Below, in pieces: positions 1 through 5,137 of a stretch of 5,137 nucleotides of DNA. The position numbers were made by a program, and so were the translations under genes. The number at the start of each line of letters is the position of its first letter. Positions within the stretch are counted from its first letter, which is position 1. Below the pieces are notes generated by a model. The model searched no databases. It worked only from the letters and a program-made list of their open reading frames with translations, and was not told the origin of the DNA. The stretch covers positions 1 through 5,137 of the forward strand of contig CANRHW010000118.1 of the NCBI GenBank assembly GCA_947630525.1, written 5' to 3'. The stretch is from an uncultured Clostridia bacterium (lineage in GTDB: Bacteria; Bacillota; Clostridia; UMGS1883).

Positions 1-140
1 TTTACAGCGTAAACTTCGCCCTGAGAAGTCAGACGACCGCCGAGGACCGTGCGGAAAGAAAATATCCCTACGGCAGCTTCAGCTTTGAGCTGGCCGGGGC
101 AATTCATACCGCCGATGTTACCGGCGAAGTAACAGTCTAA
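1..140 (+). CDS. C-terminal end of probable phage tail sheath protein (DUF3383-like), partial at 5' side
   Basis: An open frame enters from the left edge (first complete codon at 3) and stops at TAA 138-140, leaving 45 residues. The visible end reads as a basic stretch (DRAERKYP) followed by a beta-like segment with SFELAGAIHTADVTGEVTV at the terminus. A close with 'dRaark ... lAGAiHsvdvtv' is what I recall for the KPP10-type sheath family (DUF3383). That family normally sits directly upstream of a DUF3277-type tube gene, as here. The sheath surrounds the tube and contracts at infection. The stop codon overlaps the Shine-Dalgarno of the next gene, so the two are co-transcribed and probably translationally coupled. 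The family call rests on a short tail plus context; the existence of a coding end here is much surer than its identity. Confidence 0.6.
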   Translation, partial: YSVNFALRSQTTAEDRAERKYPYGSFSFELAGAIHTADVTGEVTV

Positions 141-155
141 GGAGGTAAAACAACG

Positions 156-560
156 ATGGCGAATATTACGAGATATAACGCTAAGGACTGCACCGTCATG
201 ATAGGCGGCGTATACATCACCGGGCTTGGCGAAGACATGATAACGTGGGCGAAAGAGGAAGCCTATTTCGAGCCGGTTGTCGGAGCTCAGGGCGATGTTG
301 TCAAGAGCGAAATCAACAACGACATTCACACCCTGACGCTGACCGTTCAGCCCACATGCCCGCAGCTGCCCTACCTTATAAGTCTCATGGGGCGAACCGA
401 GAACTTCCCCGTGTGGGTGGTCAATAAGGCCCTGGGACTGAGGCATGGAGGCGAGCAGGGAGCCATTCAGGAAGCCCCCGAGTTTTCCGAGGGAGCTACC
501 GCCGAGGACCAGGAGTTTACAATTATGGTCTTTGACGGCGTGACCGAAAGTACGAACTAA
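156..560 (+). CDS. probable phage tail tube protein (DUF3277 / KPP10 Orf10-like)
   Basis: A complete 134-residue protein. It starts at ATG 156, nine bases after a strong AAGGAGGT at 139-146 that overlaps the end of the sheath gene. It begins MANITRYNAKDCTVMIGG and continues with ITGLGEDMITW, then GAQGDVVKSEINNDIHTLTLTVQ. This is the pattern of the tube family: an opening 'Y..KD' strand, a 'G.gEdm' turn, a 'vGaqGdvv.seinn' loop and a 'tltltvq.tsp...L' strand. The length suits a contractile-tail tube subunit. Such subunits stack as hexameric rings to form the inner DNA channel under the sheath. The protein has no signal peptide and no membrane segment. Its place between a sheath end and a tail chaperone agrees with the role. 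The function is inferred from family style and gene order; an alternative would be another minor tail structural protein. Confidence 0.72.
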   Translation: MANITRYNAKDCTVMIGGVYITGLGEDMITWAKEEAYFEPVVGAQGDVVKSEINNDIHTLTLTVQPTCPQLPYLISLMGRTENFPVWVVNKALGLRHGGEQGAIQEAPEFSEGATAEDQEFTIMVFDGVTESTN

Positions 561-569
561 AAATACGCG

Positions 570-589
570 GAGGGGCCGAAAGGCCCCTC
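570..589. other. 8-bp GC-rich hairpin with GAAA tetraloop between tube and chaperone genes
   Basis: GAGGGGCC (570-577) pairs perfectly with GGCCCCTC (582-589) across a GAAA loop (578-581), a stable GNRA type. On the + strand it is followed by GAACTTT, with only three T, so it does not look like an efficient intrinsic terminator for the operon. It could be a partial attenuator, or an RNA-processing or stability element that lets abundant tube mRNA exceed downstream message. On the - strand the same stem is followed by CGCGTATTTTT, so it could also stop antisense transcripts. It ends seven bases before the chaperone Shine-Dalgarno. The structure is plain in the sequence; its function is inference. 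Confidence 0.6.
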
Positions 590-612
590 GAACTTTAAGG
601 AGGTATATTTTT

Positions 613-921
613 ATGGCAAAGACTTTTACAGCGACAAGGAAAATTAACGGCGTAACGTACACTGCCCAGTTTAACGGTATATCCGCGGCTTTGCGTAGCG
701 TCGATGAAACATATATAGACGGCACGAACGTAACGAGCGTGGTGAAGATGACCGATTACATTCTGAAAAATGTTATCGTAGAGCCGTCCGGCTTGACCGC
801 TGACAGCTTCGATACTATAGACGAATGCAACGAGGTAGTTCGTTTTGGCACCGAGGTAATGCAGGGCAAGTTTCGGCCCGAAGCTGAGCAGGAGCCGGCT
901 AAGGCAAAGGGTAAGGGATAA
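613..921 (+). CDS. probable phage tail assembly chaperone (gpG-like), upstream reading frame
   Basis: A 102-residue protein starting at ATG 613, eight bases after a consensus AAGGAGGT at 597-604. An N-terminal beta-hairpin-like part (TATRKINGVTYTAQFNGI) leads into a helical part. The end is low-complexity, charged and Ala/Lys-rich (EQEPAKAKGKG), as is usual for the first component of tail chaperones. These proteins coat the tape measure before tube polymerisation and are absent from mature tails. The position directly between tube and tape measure genes is the classic chaperone slot. A second open frame overlaps its 3' end and runs to the tape measure (860-1078), the usual G/GT arrangement. 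I recognise it by position, size and the overlapping frame rather than by a strong motif. Confidence 0.65.
   Translation: MAKTFTATRKINGVTYTAQFNGISAALRSVDETYIDGTNVTSVVKMTDYILKNVIVEPSGLTADSFDTIDECNEVVRFGTEVMQGKFRPEAEQEPAKAKGKG
860..921 (+). promoter_or_regulatory. candidate programmed frameshift window (+1 or -2) joining the two chaperone frames
   Basis: The +1 frame is open from just after its TAA at 857-859 through to TGA 1076-1078, and frame 0 ends at TAA 919-921. A ribosome would therefore have to switch frames within 860-921. There is no ATG, GTG or TTG in the +1 frame before ATG 953, so the in-frame residues before it can only be made by a shift. The best slip candidate I see is TTT CGG at 871-876: tRNA-Phe can move from UUU to UUC with perfect re-pairing while an often-rare CGG waits in the A site. 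CCC GAA at 877-882 could slip to CCG. No Mu-like run of five or more G is present for a -2 shift. A shift would yield a G-T fusion of about 154 residues. Confidence 0.4.
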
Positions 922-952
922 TTGGGCGGCATGGCGGCTGGTTTTCTGCGAT

Positions 953-1078
953 ATGGCGAATTTCACTTATGATTATGTGTTTTTTCACATGACGCCGCAG
1001 GAAATTGACGAGGCCAATATCGCGCTGGATGAAGTTCAGAAACAGCTTAAGAGAGCCGGCAGAAAAAATAAGGGGTGA
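953..1078 (+). CDS. T-like second frame of the tail assembly chaperone (short ORF or frameshift extension)
   Basis: From its first ATG this frame encodes 41 residues, MANFTYDYVFFHMTPQEIDE onward, ending in a lysine-rich helix (QKQLKRAGRKNKG) and TGA 1076-1078. Upstream, the same frame stays open and reads DNWAAWRLVFCD just before this ATG. That Trp-rich, amphipathic run looks like genuine protein rather than noise. No Shine-Dalgarno precedes ATG 953 (the region is GGCTGGTTTTCTGCGAT), while every other gene here has a strong one. I therefore favour synthesis as the C-terminal part of a frameshifted chaperone, which in lambda-like systems binds the tape measure. Independent translation from 953, or no translation at all, remains possible. 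It abuts the tape measure gene by nine bases. Confidence 0.5.
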   Translation: MANFTYDYVFFHMTPQEIDEANIALDEVQKQLKRAGRKNKG

Positions 1079-1079
1079 T
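1070..1079 (+). promoter_or_regulatory. ribosome binding site of the tape measure gene
   Basis: AAGGGGTGAT matches the anti-Shine-Dalgarno complement AAGGAGGTGAT apart from one missing A, and lies eight bases before ATG 1088. This spacing supports 1088 as the start rather than the out-of-frame ATG at 1078, which is buried inside the site. The site lies over the stop of the T-like frame (1076-1078), so translation of that frame could couple to tape measure synthesis. Confidence 0.7.
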
Positions 1080-1087
1080 GAGAGGCT

Positions 1088-4000
1088 ATGGCAAACGTTG
1101 TACGCGAGGATATTGTCAAAATCAGCTTTGAAATAGCCGACAATCCGCTGTCGAAGCTAACGGCGGGAATGGATAAGCTAAAGGCCTCGGTTGCCGTCGC
1201 CGAAAGCGGCCTTGACGGCATAAAGGACACGGCGAAGAAGGCCGCGGCGGGCGTTGAAGGCATAAAAGACGCCGCAAAGGGCATTAAGGATATTGCAAAA
1301 GCGGCCGACGAGGCCAAAGAAGAGTTGGGAGGAGTAGAGCAATCCGCAGGAGAAATGAGAAAAATGTCTGCGGCGGCTCAGGGAGCCAAAAATGCAATCC
1401 AGTCATTTAACCGTGGATGCGAAATGATTAAATCCATTCCATCAAGGATAAAAAGTGTAGCTTCTGCGGTTAAGACTAATATTTCAAACGCTTTTGTGAC
1501 AGCAAGACTGAATGTTGCGGCCTTTGTTACTACACTAAAAACTGTCACAAAGATAAAAATTAAAAATATTGCAAACGGATTTAAAGAGCTGAAATCCGTA
1601 CTTACGGAAGGAAAAAGCGGATTAAAAGGCTTTGTTACATCCTTAAAAAATATTGGAAAAATAAGTATTTCCAAAACCGTAAGCGGATTAAAGTCATTAA
1701 AAAATATAGGTACGGCAGGCGTTTCAAAATTATTCGATGCCTTAAAAAAGGTGGCCGGAGTAAGCTTCTCCGCTCTGCACAAGGGCATAGAAAAAATCGG
1801 ATCACTGGCAAAAACCGCAGGAAGCGCAGTGCTGAAAGGGCTGGGCAAAACTGCCACCGTTGCGGCAAAGGGTATCAGCGTAGCGGTTGGAGCAGGCGTT
1901 ACCGGTCTGAGCGCACTGACTGTGAAATCCCTGAACGCGGCAGGCGAGCTTGAACAGAACATAGGCGGCGCGGAAACGGTTTTCGGAGGTTTGGGCGACA
2001 GTATAAGCGCCATGAGCGCGCCGATCCAGACATATAACGCGGCGTTGGGGACGATAGAAACCTCGACGGCAAACCTTGAGACGGTTTCCAAAAACGCCTT
2101 TACCAATATGGGGCTGTCCCAGTCCGATTATCTGGCCACCGCAAATAAGATGGGCGCACTGTTCAAGGGTTCGGGCTTCGAGCAGCAGGAGGCCCTCAAT
2201 ATGTCCACCCAGGCCATGCAGCGGGCGGCGGATGTGGCGTCCATTATGGGTATTGACATAAACGACGCCATGGAGAGCATCGCCGGAGCGGCCAAGGGTA
2301 ATTTTACCATGATGGACAATCTGGGCGTGGCAATAAACGATACTACCCTCAAAGCTTATGCACAAGAAAAAGGCCTCGGCGAGTTAAAGACAACCCAAGA
2401 CAAGGTCGGGGCGGCAATGGCAATGTTCATGGACAGAACCGCTGACTATGCCGGAAATTACGCCAAGGAAAATCAGACCCTCGCGGGATCTCTCCAGACG
2501 GCAAAGTCCGCAATGACAAACTTCCTCTCCGGGGCAGGAGACGCGGGGCAGGTCGTTGAGGCGGTCGGCGGCGCGGCAAAAGTTATTGCCGGACAGCTAC
2601 CGGGCACCGTAAGCCGCATTACAAGCGGTATCGGCCAAATTGCAAAGGAGCTGGGCCCTCAGTTCGTGTCAATGATACAGGTGGCTCTGCCGCAGATAAT
2701 CACAGCGGCGGTCGAGCTCGTCAATACTCTTGCCGGACAGTTGCCGGACATCATTTCGACGGCTCTGCCAAGTATACTGAGCGGGATGGCCCAGGTAGTA
2801 GGCGGGATATTGGATGTACTTTCGGCCAGCGGGCCACAGATAACGCTGACTATCATATCCGGGCTTAATTCGGCGGTCATGTCGCTTTTGGGTATGCTGC
2901 CGCAATTCGTGATAGTGGCGGGCAAGATCATAATAGCGATAACGCAGGGGCTGACTCAGGCGGCGCCTTCATTGATTCCGGCTATTGTACAAGGCATAAT
3001 GAGTATGATAGACACCATCGGTCAGATGCTGCCTCAGCTGGTGATAGCGGGATTACAGCTGCTTATCGGCTTGACGCAGGGCGTTGTAGCGGCCATACCT
3101 CAGCTTGTTGCGGCAATACCGACAATCATAACTAATTTTGTGAACGCGGTGATGAGTAATCTGCCGACAATAATTCAGCTTGGTATTCAGCTCATCGTTA
3201 TGCTGGCGGTCGGACTGATACAGGCCATCCCTCAGCTGCTGTCGGCAATTCCTCAGATAATCAGCGCGTTATGGAACGGTCTTACCTCGGTAAACTGGCT
3301 CGATCTCGGCAAGAAAATCATCAGCAGTATAGGCAGCGGAATAACCAACGGTATAAAATCGCTGTTCGGCATCGGTGAAAAGGCCGGCAAGGGCGCGGCG
3401 GACGGAGTGAGCTCCGGGATCAGCGCCGGCACACCGCAGGCGCAGTTGTCCGCTTCGACGTTGGCGGCGAGCACTGTTCCCAGTTTTGCCGCCATAGGCA
3501 ATACATCACAGTTCGGCACGGCTGCGGCGGATAATTTGGCCATGGGCATAACGGCGGGCACCGGCACCGTGCAGTTCGCCGCAAGCAATATGGCGTCGAT
3601 GGCCGCAAGCAGTATGCAGCTGGACACCGGAGCCATGATGATGAACGGTCAAAACGCCGCCGCCGATCTGGCGTCGGGCATAACGGCCAGCGCGGGCGCG
3701 GCGGTTGCGGCCGCCGGCAATATGGCTTCCGGCGTTGAAACGGCCGGACAGGCGGATGTCGCCGTAAATATATCCGTTGATCAAAGCGGGCTTGCAGCCG
3801 CAAGCGGGGCGGTGAACAGCTTTGTCGCCGAGACGCAGAGCGCCGTAGAGCAAATCCCGCCTGCCTTCGATACAGCGATGGGAACGGCAGTGCAGACAAC
3901 GACGGCCAAAATGACCGAAATAGGCACCGCCGTTCAGAACGGCATGAAAGACTGCCTGACAGCGGTAAAAAACGGAATGAGCCAAATACTTACCGCCGTC

Positions 4001-4492
4001 AACTCGGTAAACCTGTCCGCGGCAGGGGCAAATATGATTAGCGGTCTTGTGAACGGCATAAATTCACGAAAGGCCGCCGCAGTAGCCGCCGCGCGCAGCG
4101 TGGCGAACTCTGTTAACGCCGAATTTAACAAAATTCAGAAAATACATTCGCCGTCCAAGGTTTGGGAGGAAAAGGGCAAGTTCCTTATCCAGGGTGGCGT
4201 TATCGGCATGGAAAAGCAAATGCCGAAAATGCAGGCCGCCGCGCGTGAAGCCGGTGAAATTTCAGTCCCGTATCTCGGGAATTATACGCCGGAAAACAGC
4301 GGAAGCACGTATTATTCCCGTTCGAACAGCGAGGAATATAATTCTTACGCGCCCGTGTTCAATTTGACAATCAACGGCGGGAGCGAGGATGACCGTTCTC
4401 TCGCGCGGAAAGTGAAGAGATTTGTAAAGGAAGGCATAGAGGACACATTTGAAAGTTTGAATCGCAAGCAACCTAAGCCGAGGAGGGCGTAA
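1088..4492 (+). CDS. phage tail tape measure protein
   Basis: A 1134-residue protein that sets tail length and is ejected ahead of the DNA. The N terminus (VREDIVKISFEIADNPLSKL) has the form common in clostridial tape measures. Residues 40-80 carry heptad-spaced GIKD units (44, 58, 65) and should form a coiled coil. Residues about 105-220 are lysine-rich and lie in unusually AT-rich DNA. Residues about 275-480 are the TMP core: KNAFTNMGLSQSDYLATANK, then MQRAADVASIMGIDINDAME and KGNFTMMDNLGVA. Residues 504-735 are strongly hydrophobic, with four exact 44-residue repeats. Residues 770-882 are alanine-rich repeats. The C terminus has the conserved SPSKVWEEKGKFLIQGGVIG (1021-1040) and an APVFNLTINGG strand. 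I see no lysozyme, CHAP or peptidase motif. At roughly 0.15 nm per residue the length suggests a tail up to about 170 nm. Confidence 0.95.
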   Translation: MANVVREDIVKISFEIADNPLSKLTAGMDKLKASVAVAESGLDGIKDTAKKAAAGVEGIKDAAKGIKDIAKAADEAKEELGGVEQSAGEMRKMSAAAQGAKNAIQSFNRGCEMIKSIPSRIKSVASAVKTNISNAFVTARLNVAAFVTTLKTVTKIKIKNIANGFKELKSVLTEGKSGLKGFVTSLKNIGKISISKTVSGLKSLKNIGTAGVSKLFDALKKVAGVSFSALHKGIEKIGSLAKTAGSAVLKGLGKTATVAAKGISVAVGAGVTGLSALTVKSLNAAGELEQNIGGAETVFGGLGDSISAMSAPIQTYNAALGTIETSTANLETVSKNAFTNMGLSQSDYLATANKMGALFKGSGFEQQEALNMSTQAMQRAADVASIMGIDINDAMESIAGAAKGNFTMMDNLGVAINDTTLKAYAQEKGLGELKTTQDKVGAAMAMFMDRTADYAGNYAKENQTLAGSLQTAKSAMTNFLSGAGDAGQVVEAVGGAAKVIAGQLPGTVSRITSGIGQIAKELGPQFVSMIQVALPQIITAAVELVNTLAGQLPDIISTALPSILSGMAQVVGGILDVLSASGPQITLTIISGLNSAVMSLLGMLPQFVIVAGKIIIAITQGLTQAAPSLIPAIVQGIMSMIDTIGQMLPQLVIAGLQLLIGLTQGVVAAIPQLVAAIPTIITNFVNAVMSNLPTIIQLGIQLIVMLAVGLIQAIPQLLSAIPQIISALWNGLTSVNWLDLGKKIISSIGSGITNGIKSLFGIGEKAGKGAADGVSSGISAGTPQAQLSASTLAASTVPSFAAIGNTSQFGTAAADNLAMGITAGTGTVQFAASNMASMAASSMQLDTGAMMMNGQNAAADLASGITASAGAAVAAAGNMASGVETAGQADVAVNISVDQSGLAAASGAVNSFVAETQSAVEQIPPAFDTAMGTAVQTTTAKMTEIGTAVQNGMKDCLTAVKNGMSQILTAVNSVNLSAAGANMISGLVNGINSRKAAAVAAARSVANSVNAEFNKIQKIHSPSKVWEEKGKFLIQGGVIGMEKQMPKMQAAAREAGEISVPYLGNYTPENSGSTYYSRSNSEEYNSYAPVFNLTINGGSEDDRSLARKVKRFVKEGIEDTFESLNRKQPKPRRA
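1217..1330 (+). repeat. heptad GIKD-type coiled-coil repeats in tape measure N terminus
   Basis: Residues 44-47, 58-61 and 65-68 each read GIKD, spaced 14 and 7, with A/K-rich filler and a run to EAKEEL near residue 80. The spacing in multiples of seven places Ile and Ala on one helix face, as in a coiled coil. This matches the extended helical structure expected of a tape measure. Confidence 0.6.
1523..1732 (+). repeat. two imperfect 36-residue lysine-rich repeats inside the tape measure
   Basis: Residues 146-181 begin FVTTLKTVTKIKIKNIANGF and residues 182-215 begin FVTSLKNIGKISISKTVSGL. They are 36 residues (108 bp) apart and share the FVT-S/T-LK opening, the KI-I-K pattern and a later G-K-LKS. 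DNA-level echoes are also present: AAGCGGATTAAA at 1615-1626 and 1681-1692, and TTAAAAAATAT at 1643 and 1697. The repeats lie inside the AT-rich block and probably arose by internal duplication. Confidence 0.55.
2765..3292 (+). repeat. four tandem 44-residue hydrophobic proline-phased repeats in the tape measure
   Basis: Residues 560, 604, 648 and 692 each start a 44-residue unit with Leu-Pro, and a second proline is at position 24 of every unit. That gives a 22-residue half-period. The openings are LPSILSGMAQ, LPQFVIVAGK, LPQLVIAGLQ and LPTIIQLGIQ. Each half-unit is a hydrophobic stretch long enough to cross a membrane, so the region looks like a chain of Pro-capped hydrophobic helices. Hydrophobic zones of this kind are usual in tape measures and are thought to insert into the host membrane at DNA entry. 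The period is seen directly; the membrane role is inferred from the family. Confidence 0.75.
3395..3733 (+). repeat. three imperfect 43-45-residue alanine-rich repeats in the tape measure
   Basis: AAD followed by a G-I-S/T-A signature recurs at residues 770 (AADGVSSGISAG), 813 (AADNLAMGITAG) and 858 (AADLASGITASAG). Each is followed by an Ala/Ser run ending in a LA or NMA motif. Spacings are 43 and 45 residues. The coding DNA here is very GC-rich; I count 47 of 60 for 3661-3720. Likely a flexible or helical spacer that changes length by repeat gain and loss. Confidence 0.55.
4481..4486 (+). promoter_or_regulatory. ribosome binding site of the Dit-like gene, inside the tape measure end
   Basis: AGGAGG lies within the last codons of the tape measure gene, seven bases before ATG 4494. 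It fixes the start of the right-hand partial gene. The two genes are separated by a single base, which points to translational coupling. Confidence 0.75.
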
Positions 4493-4493
4493 A

Positions 4494-5137
4494 ATGGCTT
4501 TTTTAAATAATTTGTACATCAACGTCCCGAATGAGGAGGTCGTGAGGGAGGTTGAGCTGCCGGCGCACCCTACGGAAACGGGAATTGATCTAAGCGACCA
4601 TGTTAAGCCTAAAGCCATAGAAATCAACCTGAGCGGCGTTATCGTCAACAGCGAAATCTGTTCGGCTGCGGAAGCTATCGAGCAAATTCGGCAGTGGCAA
4701 AATACCGGTGCCATGGTAGTGTACTCCGGCCGCAATGCAGCGTGGGAAATGCAGATAGTTTTATTTAACACGTCGCACCTCAACACTATCGCAAACGGTG
4801 CCGAATTCACGATGACACTCCGCCAGGCCAGAATTGCAAAAAACAATTACGACAACCCGCAGACCCCGACCCGTGCGGAAACAAATAATACCGCGCCCGC
4901 CGAAAATGAATTGCAAATCGGGGCGCAGGTCGTATTCAAAGGCGGGGCTGTTTACGTTTCTTCCGACGCAAGTAAGGCCGCGGCAAATCGGAGTAGGAGT
5001 ACGTGCAAAATAACGCATACCGCTTTATCGGCGGAGCACCCTTATCACTTAGAATCGACAGACGGCGGAAAGGTTTGCGGCTGGGTCGATACGGCTAATA
5101 TCGAGGGGAGTCCGAGCAACGACACCAAAGCCGAAAG
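4494..5137 (+). CDS. Dit-like phage baseplate/tail protein with C-terminal SH3-like domain, partial at 3' side
   Basis: An open frame runs from ATG 4494 to the right edge (214 complete codons plus two bases, no stop). Residues 1-120 look like the Dit-like N-terminal domain of baseplate proteins. After MAFLNNLYINVPNEEVVREV come a TGIDLSDHVKPKAIEINLSG segment, a helix (AIEQIRQWQ) and a VVYSGRN strand. This is the typical 'difleh.v..g..isDHv..kP..i.l.G.v' layout followed by AEFTMTLRQARIAK. Residues 121-138 are a Pro/Thr/Asn linker. Residues 139-204 resemble a bacterial SH3-like module (ELQIGAQVVFKGGAVYVSS, later HPYHLESTDGGKVCGWVD). In many related tails a LysM-type domain occupies this place, so the module may bind the cell wall or the tail hub. 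The slot just after the tape measure agrees with a distal-tail or baseplate hub role. Family assignment is from memory of the pattern; the end of the protein is not visible. Confidence 0.72.
   Translation, partial: MAFLNNLYINVPNEEVVREVELPAHPTETGIDLSDHVKPKAIEINLSGVIVNSEICSAAEAIEQIRQWQNTGAMVVYSGRNAAWEMQIVLFNTSHLNTIANGAEFTMTLRQARIAKNNYDNPQTPTRAETNNTAPAENELQIGAQVVFKGGAVYVSSDASKAAANRSRSTCKITHTALSAEHPYHLESTDGGKVCGWVDTANIEGSPSNDTKAE

Noticed and set aside
245..427. Small + strand open frame inside the tube gene in another frame
   Set aside because: Fully nested in the tube gene, no RBS, Arg/Gly/His-rich translation typical of an out-of-frame reading.
595..966. Antisense 123-codon frame over the chaperone gene
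   Set aside because: Opposite a gene with a consensus RBS and correct operon position; no independent support.
1076..1090. A real gene break or sequencing frameshift between chaperone and tape measure
   Set aside because: The tape measure has its own RBS and a canonical N terminus, so no repair of the junction is needed.
1078..1131. ATG at 1078 overlapping the stop of the T-like frame (TGATG) as a start
   Set aside because: It is out of frame with the tape measure gene, gives only about 17 codons, and sits inside the Shine-Dalgarno that serves ATG 1088.
1613..1750. CRISPR-like or regulatory direct repeats in the AT-rich block
   Set aside because: The short repeats are irregularly spaced, lie in frame in a continuous coding sequence and match protein-level repeats, so they are coding duplications.
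1378..2106. Long antisense open frame of 242 codons on the - strand under the tape measure gene
   Set aside because: Lies wholly opposite a well-supported tape measure frame. The translation is low-complexity, rich in Phe, Pro and Ser, as expected from the complement of Lys/Ala/Gly-rich coding DNA, and has no recognisable domain.
4262..4846. Antisense 194-codon open frame spanning the tape measure/Dit junction
   Set aside because: Crosses two well-supported + strand genes and has no domain or RBS that I can see; a shadow of codon bias.

Overview
The window is a stretch of the tail-morphogenesis operon of a contractile-tailed (myovirus-type) phage or prophage. All genes are on the + strand and tightly packed. 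In order they are: the end of a probable tail sheath gene, a probable tail tube gene, a tail assembly chaperone with a short second reading frame, a 1134-residue tape measure gene, and the start of a Dit-like baseplate gene that runs off the right edge. This is the conserved sheath - tube - chaperone - tape measure - baseplate order.

The host is probably a Gram-positive anaerobe of the Clostridia (Bacillota). Three things point that way: near-perfect AAGGAGGT ribosome binding sites 8-9 bases from the starts, the style of the tape measure N terminus, and an SH3-like module on the baseplate protein of a kind I associate with clostridial phages. This is inference from style, not a species call. 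No integrase, attachment site, tRNA or host gene is present, so phage and prophage cannot be told apart here.

Layout: 1-140 sheath C terminus; 156-560 tube; 570-589 an 8-bp GAAA-loop hairpin in the only real intergenic gap; 613-921 chaperone; 860-1078 an open +1 frame that carries a T-like tail with no usable start before 953, which suggests programmed frameshifting; 1088-4492 tape measure; 4494 to the end Dit-like/SH3 protein. No stretch over 300 bases lacks a gene. I saw no promoter, and transcription presumably enters from upstream.

The genes work together as follows. The tape measure, coated by chaperone, sets the length of the tube. Tube subunits polymerise on it above the baseplate, and the sheath assembles around the tube. 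The tape measure is visibly mosaic. It has a heptad-rich start, a low-GC lysine-rich insert-like block, a canonical TMP core, four exact 44-residue proline-phased hydrophobic repeats, alanine-rich repeats and a conserved C-terminal SPSK motif.

I did not find a convincing undescribed system. The points most worth a second look are the candidate frameshift, the low-GC block inside the tape measure and the exact periodicity of its membrane-like repeats.
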